From assembly GCA_964030475.1 (NCBI GenBank), contig CAXIPT010000001.1:7468179-7532178 (forward strand): 64,000 bases of DNA. The letters are read 5' to 3'. Each line of letters begins with the position of its first letter. Position 1 is the stretch's first letter. Positions 1-10,937 of the stretch are shown one piece after another. A program made the translations under genes and the position numbers. The notes beneath the pieces were generated by a model. The model made no database searches and was not told the origin of the DNA. It saw only the letters and a list, made by a program, of their open reading frames with translations. The stretch is from Tethya wilhelma (taxonomy: Eukaryota > Porifera > Demospongiae > Tethyida > Tethyidae).

Positions 1-331
1 TCACAAACTCCACACAGCTCTTCAGTTGGATCTGAATCATTTCAATTTCATCTCTCTGAGCAGCAAGGGTTTTCATTTTTAGTTGAGTCATCATATTTAC
101 CTGATCAATGAGTTCTGTTTTCCTCACTTCAATTGCTTTGTACAAATGTTCAAAGGTTTTGTGGATGTTGGCTTCAGTAGCTGTTCGTTGATCAGTGATC
201 TGCTCACAACGTGTGTTTAGCTGTTCCAGTGCTTTATTCACAGTATCTAGTTGTGTCTCAACTGGCTCTAGAGAAGCTGTGATCTCATTCTTGTTTTTCT
301 CAAACAATTCACTCACCAGGTCATACTGGTG
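1..331 (-). CDS. TRIM/RBCC-like coiled-coil fragment, partial at both ends
   Basis: The minus strand is open through all 110 codons from 331 to 1, with no stop. The translation starts HQYDLVSELFEKNK and continues with charged heptad-like sequence (NKALEQLNTRCEQITDQR, then HKTFEHLYKAIEVRKTELID). This is the pattern of the B-box C-terminal coiled coil of TRIM/RBCC proteins, especially the TRIM-NHL type common in invertebrates; the family call is from recalled pattern, not a search. The N-terminal RING/B-box part would lie across the N run and the C-terminus lies beyond the window. It directly abuts the sequencing gap, so its position beside the transposon may be an assembly join rather than real linkage. 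It could also be another long coiled-coil protein. Confidence 0.55.
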
Positions 332-400
332 NNNNNNNNNNNNNNNNNNNNNNNNNNNNNNNNNNNNNNNNNNNNNNNNNNNNNNNNNNNNNNNNNNNNN
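332..400. other. Sequencing gap (69 Ns)
   Basis: Run of N between the TRIM-like fragment and the glutamine-rich repeat of the first Tc1/mariner copy. The matching place in the second copy is a tandem 24-bp repeat followed by the BEN domain exon, so the gap probably reflects assembly failure in that repeat. Sequence on its two sides may not be contiguous in the genome. Confidence 0.95.
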
Positions 401-1666
401 CTGCTGAAACGAAGTTCCGGGCTGCTGCTGGAAGGAAGTTTCTGGCTGCTGCTGAAACGAAGTTCCGGGCTGCTGCTGGAAGGAAGTTTCTGGCTGCTGC
501 TGGAACGAAGTTCCGGGCTGCTGCTGGAATGAAGTTTCTGGCTGCTGCTGGAACGAAGTTCCGGGTTGCTGAGTCAGCGTGACCTGCTGTGATTGCGTTT
601 GCTGCTGGAACACATCACTGTACTGCTGTGTGGGCTGCAACCCCATGCCGCTGGATTGTTGTTCCATAAATCCCTGAGATGGATCTTTGAATACTTGTGG
701 AGAGTGCTTATGTGGTTGCAGTTGCATCTGGAGTGACATTCCTTGTTCGTGTGATGACAGTGATTCCGAGATAATACTCAAAGCTTCTTCAATTTCTGGA
801 TCGAGAGCAGGTTGCTGTGCAGCAGTGGCTGAATTTGTTGGCATCAATAGATCAAGTTTTTTTTCAATAGTTTGAAGTTTGGTGTCCATAGTGCACATTT
901 TCTCAAACACACGCTCTGAGTCTGTGTTTAAAAATTGTTGAAGATCAGTACATTGATACAACAAATCACATGTACATTCATGCAATACATTAATTACCTG
1001 GTAGAAAAGTTTGGCTTGTTTGAGAAGCCATGTTGACAGTAGCTTTGTTAGTGTTCACTGATTGGCAATGTGTGGTAGGTTCTGCTTCATCAGTTTGTGA
1101 AGCTCTGGTGGTCACAGGTACAGCAGTGTTAGGTTCAGCAGCATCTGCATCAATAGTTAAATTAGGGATGATGTTAGACAGACTATTTTTTCAGATCTTA
1201 TAGGATGCTTTGCTATGAAGCCAGCAAACACCCTTGCAACTAGATTAGCTGGGAACCTAAATTACAAACATACACATTGATTGCAATACTTACCATTTGA
1301 TAGGAACATTGCACCCTCTTTGCGGCGTTTAGGAGAGGGCTTCTTGTTGTCTTTAGAGTGTCCATGTTGTCGCTTGACAGGAAGCTTTGTTTCTGGCTCC
1401 TTCTTGTCTTTAGAGTGTCCATGTTGTCGCTTGACAGGAAGCTTTGTTTCTGGCTTCTTCTTGTCTTCAGCCAATAATGCCTTCCAAAATTTTTTTTTCC
1501 CATGAGGCCAGTACACTGTAACTGGTTGACCAGGTTCTCTTAGGTTTGCTGGTGGATCCACCAGTGTATCTCTATGAATTTTGTGGGTTTTTCCATCATA
1601 CCTCTTACTACCATTGCCTTCCCAAGTTACAAACAAATAGTCATCTTTGGACTTAGACTTTTCCAT
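401..1666 (-). CDS. BEN-domain, Gln-rich transposon protein, copy 1 (partial)
   Basis: Exons on the minus strand are 1666-1294, 1144-998 and 921 down to the gap at 400, with consensus GT-AG borders and consistent phase 1 junctions. I chose the ATG at 1666 (MEKSKSKDD) because the longer open frame upstream has no ATG and contains a TATA box. The first exon codes for a basic domain with the segment DDYLFVTWEGNGSKRYDGK and ends in lysine-rich repeats; the third enters Gln-rich repeats (QQQPETSF type). The BEN domain itself is missing because of the gap. Compared with copy 2 it has two extra residues (Gly-His) in the lysine-rich repeat and an Asn/Ser difference near 1275, which lies in intron 1 of the spliced model. 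Confidence 0.7.
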
Positions 1667-2515
1667 TTCTCCAAACAAACTGAATGACTGGCTGTGCATG
1701 CATGCATGAGGCCTGTATTTATAGTATTCAGCTACTCTAGTGTGGTCCTTAAAATTGTGCCAGAGTTTCAAGTGTTATTAACCAATGTAGCTAATTAGTG
1801 GCTCAAACTCAACCACAATTCCTTGCCCTTCTGGTGAGGCTGTGCGTGCTCTAGTGTGGTCCTTAAAATTGTGCCAGAGTTTCAAGTGTTATTATAATAT
1901 AGCCAATTAATGTACACTGTAGCTTTTAAAGTGGCTCAAACTCAACCACAATTCCTTGCCCTTATGGTGAAGCTGCTGCCATTTCACAAGTCTTATCAAA
2001 ACTACGTGGCTAGTATAGCTGCCAGTGTTTCAAGTGCTACAACAAAATTAATCAAAAGATTTTTATGGACAATAATTATTGGTGGATGCATAATCATGAT
2101 CATTCATGTTTACGGCATTGCACTCTAAACTGCCCCATTCTCATTTCCAAGCAGCATAAACCAAGAATTTTAGCTGACATTATGTGAATGTTATCAAGAT
2201 GAAAGCCATTTTCTCTAAGTTCACGAAGGTTTCCTGACAAAATCTGGCACCATTCCTTAAACAAAAGCAAAAGAACCTTAGGATGTCCGCAAAAAAGCTA
2301 GTAAGACCCTGGGAAAATGATAGTTGCCTATTTACTTTACTATTCAGTTAAAAACAAGCTAATGAGAAGCATGCGCAATGCTATTTCCCCCAGATACTTG
2401 CAAAGATCCATCAGCATGTGTAAATAATTCTTTCAATTCAATTTGACAAGTACAGGATAAATATTACAAAACACATGCTGCATTGCAGTGTAGTTGTATG
2501 CATGCTGTAAGATTC

Positions 2516-3526
2516 TTAGTATCCAGTTGCATTCCCAGAGTTTTCTATGACTTTAGGTATTACTTTGTGGATGTGATTGATATAACGGCAGCACTTATTT
2601 CTGTCGACTGTTTCCCAGAATTGCTTAATGCCATCAACCAACTGCTGTTTAGTGTGAGGCTTTACGGTACGGCGAATATAGTCCTTCATTTCATGCCATA
2701 AATTCTCTATTGGATTCATGTCAGGGGACTCAGGCGGCGTTTTCCACCAGTTCACTGAATGTTGAGCAAAAAATTCCTTGGCTGTACGGGACGTGTGTTT
2801 CGGATCGTTATCTTGCATAAATCTGTGTGTAGAAGGAAACCATAACGCTATGAAAGGAAGCAGGTACTGTCTCAGAATCTCAATGTAAAATGGAGCATCC
2901 ATTTTCCCTTCAAACACACACACTCGAGTGGCACCTCGTTTGCTTATCCCTGCCCAGACATGAACCTTTATTGGGTGTTTAGGCCGTGGTTTCAGTCTTG
3001 GTTTTACACCCCTTTTCCGAAAGCTGTGCCTTGTATGACACTCTAGTTGGACAGATGTTTCATCACTCCATATAACATCATGAAAATCATCTCCCTGTTG
3101 CTGACACTGAAGAGCAAATTGCAGACGTTTCACTTTGTTGGGCTCTCTAATCATTTGGCAGTACCGAGTCCCATGAAATGTCCAGCCAAGTTGAGTTCGA
3201 TAGTTTTTCACTGTGGATAGACTAACATGTATTCCACTGCGGCAAAGAAGTTCTTGCAATTGAATAGCTGTCGTTTCATCATCTGCTGTCATCTTTGCCT
3301 CAATCATGCGCATAACATCAGGCGTAAACTTGCTTGGGCGTCCTGATCCATATGCTCTGGTTAGTGAGTTTCGGTGTTTGTACTGGCGGATGAAGCGATT
3401 GATGGCTTGACGTGAAACGTCAATGTCATGCTCTGTACATAGTACTTTGGCAATATCAGCGCAACTCCAGTCTCTGGAGTAAAGCTTTAGGATCATTTTC
3501 TTTGCTTCCACCTTAAGCTTGGTCAT
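2516..3526 (-). CDS. Tc1/mariner DD34E transposase, copy 1
   Basis: Cut-and-paste transposase, identical in protein sequence to copy 2 (15604-16614). The open frame extends upstream to an ATG at 3574, but the ATG at 3526 (MTKLKVEAKKM) has the better context (AAAATGACC) and matches where Tc1 transposases normally begin. Counting from the upstream ATG, the parts are two N-terminal helix-turn-helix units (about residues 20-130) with a GRP linker (SGRPSKF), and a DDE domain with Asp171 (IWSDETS), Asp255 (MQDNDPKH) and Glu290 (DMNPIENLW). There are 34 residues between the second Asp and the Glu, the Tc1 signature. No stop or frameshift is present, so it looks functional. Tc1 transposases normally act in the nucleus on the terminal inverted repeats and insert at TA. 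Confidence 0.93.
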   Translation of the reverse strand: MTKLKVEAKKMILKLYSRDWSCADIAKVLCTEHDIDVSRQAINRFIRQYKHRNSLTRAYGSGRPSKFTPDVMRMIEAKMTADDETTAIQLQELLCRSGIHVSLSTVKNYRTQLGWTFHGTRYCQMIREPNKVKRLQFALQCQQQGDDFHDVIWSDETSVQLECHTRHSFRKRGVKPRLKPRPKHPIKVHVWAGISKRGATRVCVFEGKMDAPFYIEILRQYLLPFIALWFPSTHRFMQDNDPKHTSRTAKEFFAQHSVNWWKTPPESPDMNPIENLWHEMKDYIRRTVKPHTKQQLVDGIKQFWETVDRNKCCRYINHIHKVIPKVIENSGNATGY

Positions 3527-3579
3527 TTTTGGTATTAGTTTTACTGCTGTGACTATAGTTGTAGCTATATACATAGCCG

Positions 3580-3720
3580 AAGTTCACCCGAAGTTTGGTT
3601 TGGAGTGAAGTTCACCCGAAGTTTGGACCGAACTTTTACTAAGTTCACCCGAAGTTTGGACCGAACTTTTACTAAGTTCACCCGAAGTTTGGACCAAACT
3701 TTTACTAAATTAGGTGTGGT
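3580..3720 (-). repeat. Subterminal tandem repeats, Tc1/mariner copy 1
   Basis: About four copies of a roughly 31-bp unit built on the motif gttcacccgaagtttgg, each followed by accgaacttttacta or a variant. They lie between the transposase start and the terminal repeat and match 15425-15552 in copy 2. By analogy with other Tc1 elements they may be internal transposase binding sites or promoter elements; that role is inference. Confidence 0.75.
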
Positions 3721-3870
3721 AAACTACTGAAGCCATTTCATGCTTTTGAAAACTTTTCGAAGTTTTTTTCATACCAAAGCAAACCGAAGCAAAGTTTGTT
3801 ACGAACAATACTTCAAGCTGGACTTTACTGAGCTAATTTATTCCGCAATGTAAAATACATCCCTGCAGAG

Positions 3871-3903
3871 GAAATTTTGTCAACTTTTTTTTTGTCTGTA
3901 CTG
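3871..3903 (-). repeat. Terminal inverted repeat, Tc1/mariner copy 1
   Basis: 33 bp identical to both termini of copy 2. Read inward from the end it begins CAGTACAGAC, then nine A, then GTTGACAAAATTTC. It is flanked outside by TA at 3904-3905. Confidence 0.9.
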
Positions 3904-3905
3904 TA

Positions 3906-5003
3906 CATCTCTTGTGCAATTCCAAAAGAGGATTGTAAACTGAAAGAGTTAGTTTTGTATCTCCAGAACCACAAGCATTCCTCATATTGTAGAAGAAACA
4001 ATTCATGTCGATTTAACTTCCCCCATCCACCTAGCTACTCCACACTAATTGCTGAGCCTAGTTCTGAAACAGATGATACCATGCCAGTTGCCAACAAGAA
4101 TGCACTAGCAAAAGTCCATAAACTAGTCAAAGATGGTGAAACTGATTTATCTCTTGATCAGTTGTTAGAAAAAGCAGAAGTGTCTGAAAGTGACTACATG
4201 AATGCATTGTCTGTGTCCACTAAAGGTAGTGTGATTTTGCTAAAACGTGAACCTAGTGAATGTTGTGTCAATAACTACAATAGTGCTGTGATGTTAGCCT
4301 GGCAAGCAAACATGGACTTGCAGTATGTCATGAATGCCTATGCCTGTGTTATGTATGTGGCCTCCTATATTCTGAAATCTGATAGAGCCATGGGTGTGTT
4401 GTTGAGGTGGGTTGCTAATGAAGCTAGAACTGATGAACTAAGAACCCAATTGAACAAAGTAGGTTCTGCCTTTTTGACTCACAGAGAAGTCAGTGTCCAG
4501 GAAGCTGTTTATAGAATAGTATCTTTGCCTATGAAACAGTTGAGTAGGTCTGTTGTATTTGTGGACACTAACCAGAAAAACAAAAGAATAGCTGTGTTGA
4601 AAGATAAGAAGAGCCTCAAGGACTTGCCTGATGAGGATACAAATGTATTTCAAAAAAGCTTGATTGACAGATACACACATAGTTACAGTCAATGTGTCTA
4701 GCTGAGTTTGCAGCCAATTACACCACTGACTATAAGCAAGATAGTGACTGTGGTGATGTTTTGCCCCCCAGTGACAATGATACAGCCTGTTAATCATCAT
4801 GTATTAAGCTAGCTAACAACATGGGCACCATGAGGAAACGTAAGAGAGAAGCTGTCATTCGTTTCTGTAAGCAAAACAAAGACAAAGAGCCTTCAAATTG
4901 GTTCAGAGCCAGACTCATGTTGTATTTCCCATGGCATGATGAGCACAGTGACTTACTAGGTGGCTATTCTAGCATTATCAGCATGTCCAGAGAACTGTGT
5001 TAG
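3906..5003 (+). pseudogene. Helentron/Helitron Rep-region remnant
   Basis: Reading frame remains with recognisable Helitron replicase features. The block LQNHKHSSYCRRNNSCRFNF resembles the Helitron-specific H-x-H...C...C-R-F-x-F region. A second block (MDLQYVMNAYACVMYVASYI) resembles the conserved NMDIQYV...YVASYI-K segment after the Rep catalytic domain. After a stop at 4699-4701 homology continues in another frame around 4821-5003 (RKRKREAVIRFCKQNKDKEP, then LMLYFPWHDEHSDLL), typical of the Rep-helicase linker. The N-terminal Rep HUH motifs are not visible here; the region begins at the TA where Tc1/mariner copy 1 inserted, so the missing half probably lies beyond that insertion. Several stops and frame changes make it non-functional. 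Confidence 0.75.
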
Positions 5004-5204
5004 ACAATGAGAGTAAATTCACTCAGGAAAACACTGATGAAATTGAATTTAATGACAATCTGAATCCTGAGCATGTCAGCTTGCCCCATCCTATGAGCAC
5101 AATCCCTAGCAGAAGGCAGTGAGACATTAACAGAAGTCTCTGAACAAGATCTCATAGACAATGCTTATGTCATAGCTCCATCATCATCTAGATCTGGCCA
5201 TGGG

Positions 5205-6936
5205 TTGAGTGTTAGGTTTGAAAGTGCTGCCAATAGCAATGAAATACCAGCAGATGAGTACAGAAGCCTTTTCCGTGGTTTGAATGAAAAACAGAAAGAA
5301 ATCGTAACTTTCCATCGAAACTGGTGTAAGGAAGCAGTTATTGCCCTCAAGCAAAACAAACCTATTGAGCCATATAGAGTGTTTCAAAGTGGTCCTGGAG
5401 GTGTTGGTAAATCACATGTGATAAGACTTGTTCACTCTGACACAATAAAGCTCCTTAAACTGTCAAACACCATTGAACCAGATGATGTGATTGTATTGCT
5501 AACTGCACCAACTGGTGTTGCTGCCTTTAATATTAATGGCATGGCCCTTCACTCGGCATTTTTGCTAGGCCATAGCAAGCATCAGCCTCTAAGTCATGAC
5601 AGACTGAATACATTGCGTAGCAAACTGTCCCATCTTGTGTTAGTGATCATTGATGAACTGAGTATGGTTGGCTCAAACATGTTGCTAGAGATTCACAAAC
5701 GTTTGCAACAAATCAAAGGTGTGTCCCCTGATGTAACATTTGGTGGTGTTAGCAATCTTGCTGTTGGCGACTTGTATCAGCTTCCCCCTGTTGGTTAGTC
5801 ACAATTGTTCAGTACAGTTGGTGATTCTTATGCTAAATTGTACAAGTCTGGGTCTCTATGGAAAGATGAGTTAAAATGGTTCAGTGTTGTGTACTGACTC
5901 GCACGCGTACAACAATAGCATAACAACTTGTTATATGAATAGCAACTAAGAGTTAAAACAGTGCACTGGAATTATATATGACAGGAAATAGAAAACACGC
6001 ATGCGTACTACATTACATAATCACAACTAATAGAGTACATGTACAGTACATAGTCTATAATAATACTCAGTATCTTACATTGAGCTTACTGAAATAATGA
6101 GGCAGAAAGATGACCATGTATTTTGTGATCTCTTGTGTAGAGTCAGAACTAATGATTGCACCCCTCGAGATATTGAAGTGCTCAAGTCCAGAGTAACTAA
6201 ACCAGATAATCCTGATTACCCAAAGCTAGCATTGCATGTATACAGATTGAATGTGGATGTTGACAGTCATAATGCACACATGTTGAGTGATTTAGCTGAG
6301 AAGAGCAGACAGTATTGTATCAATGCCTCAGATGCAGTAGCTGGTCAGACATCCCATATAAATCTGTCAACCTTGTCTAGCAATAGATCAGAGACTGGTG
6401 GTTTACATAGTGTGCTTAAATTAGCAATTGGAGCTAGGATAATGCTTACCACTAATGTTCATGTGTCAGATGGCCTTGTTAATGGAGCCAGGGGAGAGGT
6501 TGTACACATTGTCACCAATAGCAGTAATGAAGTCAAAACAGTGCTAGTTAAGTTTGACAATAGTCGAGTTGGTTCACAAGCAATCCAGCAAAGTGTGTAC
6601 CGTAATGAACACCCTAATGCTGTTCCAATGGCAAAGCATGAAGTTGTGTTTCTAGCAAAGGGTAGACGTGGTTCTGAAATTACCCGACTACAGTTCCCAT
6701 TGACATTAGCATGGGCCACTACAATCCACAAAGTAAAAGGTTTGACTCTAGATGAAATTGTTGTTGATATGAAGGGAGGCCATTTCAGTCCAGGACAAGC
6801 CTATGTAGCATTCAGTAGAGTGAAGTCATTGCAAGGGCTGAACTTTAATGCCTCTGCTATCAAGAAAAGCTCTGATGTACAAGATAAAATGTCCAGACTT
6901 ACTCAAAATGTGTTGCCAGCCCCTACAATGCTATAA
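5205..6936 (+). pseudogene. Helentron PIF1-like helicase remnant
   Basis: SF1B helicase of the PIF1 type found in rolling-circle Helitrons. The first frame (5205-5798) has Walker [10 protein letters not shown], the [10 protein letters not shown] motif and Walker [12 protein letters not shown], and ends in LYQLPPVG followed by a stop. About 190 bp (roughly 5893-6080) then interrupts the frame; it resumes with MRQKDDHVFCDLLCRVRTND at 6097. The downstream part has ARIMLTTNVHVSDGLVNGAR, the TIHKVKGLTLDE motif and GQAYVAFSRVKS, ending in a TAA at 6934-6936. The same frame then continues into an endonuclease. The stop at 5796-5798 and the insertion make this a dead copy. Confidence 0.85.
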
Positions 6937-6939
6937 TGT

Positions 6940-7447
6940 GTGTCTTTGTGTAACTCCCATGTGACTATTGCCTTGTTGAATGTTCGTTCAATTTCTGCTA
7001 AGTTGGTTGACATTGAGAATGATCACATGTTGAATTGTGCTAGTGTACTGTGCTTCTGTGAGACTTGGCTAAGTCCATCCCAGCCTTCCCCAGTGCTACA
7101 CCCTGACCATGTTGTGTATAGATCTGACAGAGTGTCACATGATAACAAAGGTGGTGTGTTGATGAGTGTTAGCAATACCCTAAGACCTGACACTACACAT
7201 GTGGTACCGTTTGCTACCAATGGAATTGAAGGGATTATGGTTAGAGTGTTGTTACCTAATGCTAGCCCCTTGAGAATTGTGTTGATCTATAGATCTCCCA
7301 CATCAGCAATACAGCAGCTTATAGCTACATTGAGTGAACTATTGAATCATCTGTCAGACCTTAGTGTTGCTACTATTGTGCTAGGGGACTTTAATGAGAA
7401 CCTGTTTGGATCATCAAGCCCAAACCTTACCACAATTATGTCTAACA
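6940..7447 (+). pseudogene. Helentron-type endonuclease domain remnant
   Basis: This frame is in register with the helicase and separated from it by a single TAA codon. It encodes the start of an endonuclease/exonuclease/phosphatase fold: HVTIALLNVRSISAKL at the N-terminus, CFCETWL (metal-ligand Glu), GGVLMSV, RIVLIYRSP and a terminal GDFNENL (Asp/Asn motif). Helentrons are known to carry such an endonuclease at the C-terminus of the Rep-helicase, which explains the layout. A LINE endonuclease is the alternative, but the in-frame position directly behind the helicase argues against it. The domain is cut off at 7447 by the copia 5' LTR; I find no continuation right of the copia element. Confidence 0.7.
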
Positions 7448-7672
7448 TGTTGGTGTTATTGTATACACTCTCACTAGAACTGAACTTGTGGTTAACTCTT
7501 TGTAAATATGTTACGTAACTAGTATAGTAGTATTATTGTTACACAATCATTCATTTTTGTATAGAACCATTCTAGACCTGATTCTATCACGTGATCTTAC
7601 ATGTGCTCATGCAGATTGATCTTTGTTGGGTTGTGTTTTGTTGGCCATTAATTCACAAAGTGATTTCTAACA
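7448..7672 (+). repeat. Copia 5' LTR
   Basis: 225 bp, TG...CA ends, near-identical to 10938-11398 once the insertion there is removed. It is followed directly by the primer-binding site. Confidence 0.92.
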
Positions 7673-7688
7673 GGTTATGGGCCCAAGC
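7673..7688 (+). other. Copia primer-binding site (initiator-Met half-tRNA type)
   Basis: GGTTATGGGCCCAAGC starts at the first base after the LTR. The core GGTTATGGGCCCA is complementary to the anticodon arm of initiator tRNA-Met and is the site used by Drosophila copia, which primes from a half-tRNA. This supports the copia assignment. Confidence 0.8.
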
Positions 7689-7730
7689 TATCGCTAAAGC
7701 GTAACTCTGTTGTGATAAAGAAATCGGAAT

Positions 7731-8548
7731 ATGGCGGAATCAAAGACAGTATTGGTGGTATCGCTGAACAGTACCAATTACTCAACATGGAAGATTCAAG
7801 CCAAGATGGCGCTCATCAAGGAAGGTCTTTTGGGAATTGTTAACGGTACAGAAACCGCGCCCACTGAAGGTGCTGATGCTCAAGCAAAATTTGCTTTGAG
7901 GAAAGACAAAGCCCTAGCAACTATTGTCCTCTCTATCGACACTAGTCTAACCCGAAGGACCCTGTAGTGGTGTGGAAAGCGCTGGCTGGACAGTTTCAAC
8001 GCAAGCCCTGGGGAAACAAGCTGGAACTCAAAGGAAAGCTGTTCTTAATGAGGCTAGCAGATAGTGGTTCAGTACAAGACCACATCAAGGAGATGACCGA
8101 AGTGTTTGATCAACTTACAGCAATAGATGAGCCTGTCACGGATGATAATTGTGTGGTATATCTCCTAGCTAGTCTGCCTGAGCGGTACAACGTACTAGTA
8201 ACTGCTCTTGAAGCTCATTCTACAGTTCCAGAATTGTCGGTAGTCACAGAACGTCTTCTACATAAGGAGAGTAAAATGAAGAATCGGTCGGCTGAACCTG
8301 ATCCAGAAGGAGCATTAACTGTTAGATCTAAGAGAAGAGGGAGATGTCATTTCTGCAACAAATTTGGGCATTTCAAACGGGACTGTGAGGAATATGCCAA
8401 ATCCAAAGAGCAAGTCAAGAAGAAAACAAAAGCAGGAGCATTCAAGGTGACCATTTCTGCTGAAGATGCGACCAGCTCCGACAGTGAAAGTACTGGCCTA
8501 GTGGTTCAGCATGCTTTAGCTGGAGAGTGCAACTCTGGTGATAGGTGA
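7731..8548 (+). pseudogene. Copia gag with frameshift
   Basis: The frame begins MAESKTVLVVSLNSTNYSTW, the usual start of copia gag (NxxNYxxW). A single-base shift near 7960 breaks the frame: reading continues one frame over as NPKDPVVVWKAL and on through VYLLASLPERYNVLV. A CCHC zinc knuckle (CHFCNKFGHFKRDC) lies at about 8346-8388, binding RNA in intact relatives. The frame ends in a TGA at 8546-8548 where related elements have Trp just before the protease motif. Confidence 0.88.
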
Positions 8549-10911
8549 ATACTTGATTCGGGAGCTACGTGTCACATGTGCGGCAGCCAGAACCAGTTTG
8601 TCAGACTTTGAACCCTGAAATCTCCTCTGACAGTTACACTCGGTAATGGACACACTCTTCAGGCAGCTTGATGTGGAGATGTCATCCTGTCAATGAAGCT
8701 TCCAGGTGGAAAAATCCAGGAATGCACACTGCACGATGTTCTGTATGTACCTGGCCTTACATATAACCTGCTAAGTGTGACGTCTGCAGCCAGACGAGAC
8801 AAAGTGACCACGTTTTCAGATCAAAGATGTGAGATTAAAGACACCAAGTCAAGGGTGATTCACAGGTCACAGGGCCTATACTACCTCGATCACACTGGAT
8901 CAACAGCACAAGCTTATTCAGTTCAAAGATTGAAAGAAACAGTCTGGCATCAGCAATTTGGTCACTTAGGTGCACAGAGTTTAAAGTTGCTAGCAAAGAG
9001 CAACATGGTGAATGGATTAGATTTTGATCCATCCCAAGAGCTGGATTTCTGTGAATCCTGTACAGAAGGAAAGAGTCATCGACTGCCATTCCAAGCTTCT
9101 TTATCGAAACGTGCTAAAGAGCCCCTCGAGTTGATTCATAGAGGCGTGCGTGGCAAAATTGGTACTAGATCTCTAGGTGGAGGTGAATACTTTGTCACAT
9201 TTATTGATGACTATAGTCGCCACGTATGGGTCTACATTTTGAAACGAAAGAGTGAAGTGTTTCAAAGATTTTGTGAGTGGAACACTCAGGTTGAAAAAAC
9301 AACTGGTAAAAGTGTGAAAGTTCTTCGTAGCGACAACGGAGGTGAATATACTTCATCACAGTTTGAAGACTACCTCATCAGTGAAGGGATTAAGCATGAG
9401 TTCGCTGTGCCACATACACCCGAGCAAAATGGTGTCTCAGAAAGGCTCAATCGCACCTTAGTTGAGTGTGTACACACTATGCTAGCCGACTCAAAGTTAC
9501 CCCATCGTTTTTGGGCGGAAGCACTTTCTACAGTGGTGTATCTTCGTAACCGGAGTCCAACCAAGTCACTGAGTAATGTCACACCATTTGAAGCGTGACA
9601 TGGTAGTAAACCTGATGTCAGTATCCTCCGTATTTTTGGATGTAGTGCATATGCACTTGTGCCGAAGTCTGAAAGATCCAAGCTTGACATCAAGACAAGG
9701 AAATGCATCATGCTGGTCTATGGTGCAAGGCAAAAGGGGTATCGTCTTTATGATCCACACTTTGAGAAGGTAATCCGCAGTAGAGATGTCACCTTTGATG
9801 AGTCCATCCTTGTCTACAGCGAAGCATCTATGGGCTAAAGCAATCGCCCCGCTGTTAGAATCATGCAATGGATAACCATCTGACAGAGATGCAGTTCAAA
9901 CAGACATCAAGTGATCTGTGTCTATATGTGTCTACCAACTCAGAAGGAGAGATATTTCACATAGCAGTCTATGTGGACGACATTATTCTTGGAGGTAGTA
10001 GTGAGAGGAAAGTGATGACAGTGAAGAGGCTGCTCAGTAACAAGTTTGAAATGAAGGATTTAGGACCACTTCACTATTTTGTAGGAGTGACAGTTGCTCG
10101 AGATCAAGTTTCTGGACAGATATGGCTTGGTCAACCCACATATACCGAGAAGCTACTAGAGAAGTATGAAATGAGTGAGTGCAAACCAGTTAGCACACCT
10201 GTGAATCCTGATGTCAAGCTAACAAACTGTGAAAACGAAAGTGAGGTGTACAATCTGAAGATTTACCAAGCAGTTGATGGCAGTTTGTTGTATCTGTCGA
10301 CTAAAACTCGCCCTGATATTGCATATACTGTTGGCCCATTTCTGTGCAAAACCTACCAAGGAACACTGGAACGCTGTCAAGAGAATTCTCAGGTACTTTA
10401 AGGGTACAATCCAGTTTGGTCTACTGTACAGAAGGAGCACTCCATCAATCACCACCGGATATTCGGATGCCGATTGGGTGGGTTGGAGACAGAAGATCAA
10501 CATCTAGTTATCTGTTCATTTTAGCAGGTGCAGCTGTTAGTTGGAGAAGTTCAAAGCAGTCATGTGTCGCCCTGTCGAGTGCAGAGGTGGAATACGTTGC
10601 CCTTTCTGCAGCAGCTCAAGAAGCTATATGGCTGCAACAGCTTACTAGTGACTTGCTGAAGAGAAGTAATGACCATTACTATTTAAGAGGACAATCAATC
10701 TGCTATTTGTCTTGCCAAGAACCAACATGTGCATGGTAGGACCAAACACATCGATATCAAGTATCACTTCATACGTGATTTGGTTGAGTCCGGACAAATC
10801 AAACTAGTGTACTGTCCCTCGGAAGACATGGTGGCTGACATGCTGACTAAAGGGCTACCTATTTCACAGTTTCAAAAGCTTCATCAGTTGGCAGGCATAA
10901 CTGAACTCTAA
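8549..10911 (+). pseudogene. Copia pol remnant (protease, integrase, RT, RNase H)
   Basis: The order is protease (ILDSGATCHMC) just after an in-frame TGA; GAG-pre-integrase (HQQFGHLGAQSL, CESCTEGKSHRLPF); integrase core (FVTFIDDYSRHVW, RSDNGGEY, TPEQNGVSERLNRTL); a TGA at about 9596-9598; integrase C-terminus; then a deletion joining at about 9838 to the second half of reverse transcriptase (VYVDDIILGG, the YVDD active site; MKDLGPLHYFVGV). RNase H follows in broken frames (YSDADWVG, SSAEVEYVALS, RTKHIDIKYHF) and ends at 10911. A purine-rich tract (gagattgagaaggag) precedes the 3' LTR. Multiple stops make it non-coding. Confidence 0.9.
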
Positions 10912-10937
10912 ATGTTCTAGCTGAGATTGAGAAGGAG

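Larger units (their letters stand above)
401..3903 (-). mobile_element. Tc1/mariner element with BEN-domain gene, copy 1 (cut by gap)
   Basis: Near-identical, inverted copy of the complete element at 15227-20133. It keeps the transposase-side terminal inverted repeat (3871-3903, ending in the TA dinucleotide 3904-3905), the subterminal repeats, the full transposase and the first two exons plus part of the third exon of the BEN gene. The distal part, with the BEN domain and the other terminus, is lost in the gap or lies outside the window. The TA-flanked end falls inside Helentron coding sequence, which resumes at 3906, so this copy appears to have inserted into that older element. Differences from copy 2 are few: single-base changes in the subterminal repeats and a 6-bp length difference in the BEN gene's first exon. 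Transposition is therefore recent. Confidence 0.85.

Noticed and set aside
1910..2128. 72-codon open frame with hydrophobic segments, present in both Tc1/mariner copies (also 17002-17220)
   Set aside because: It runs opposite to both element genes, lies in a promoter-like duplicated region, and its conservation only reflects the near identity of the two copies.
5893..6080. Intron inside the Helentron helicase (GT near 5891, AG near 6080)
   Set aside because: Helitron helicases usually lack introns, the frame is already broken by a stop at 5796, and the segment reads better as an insertion.
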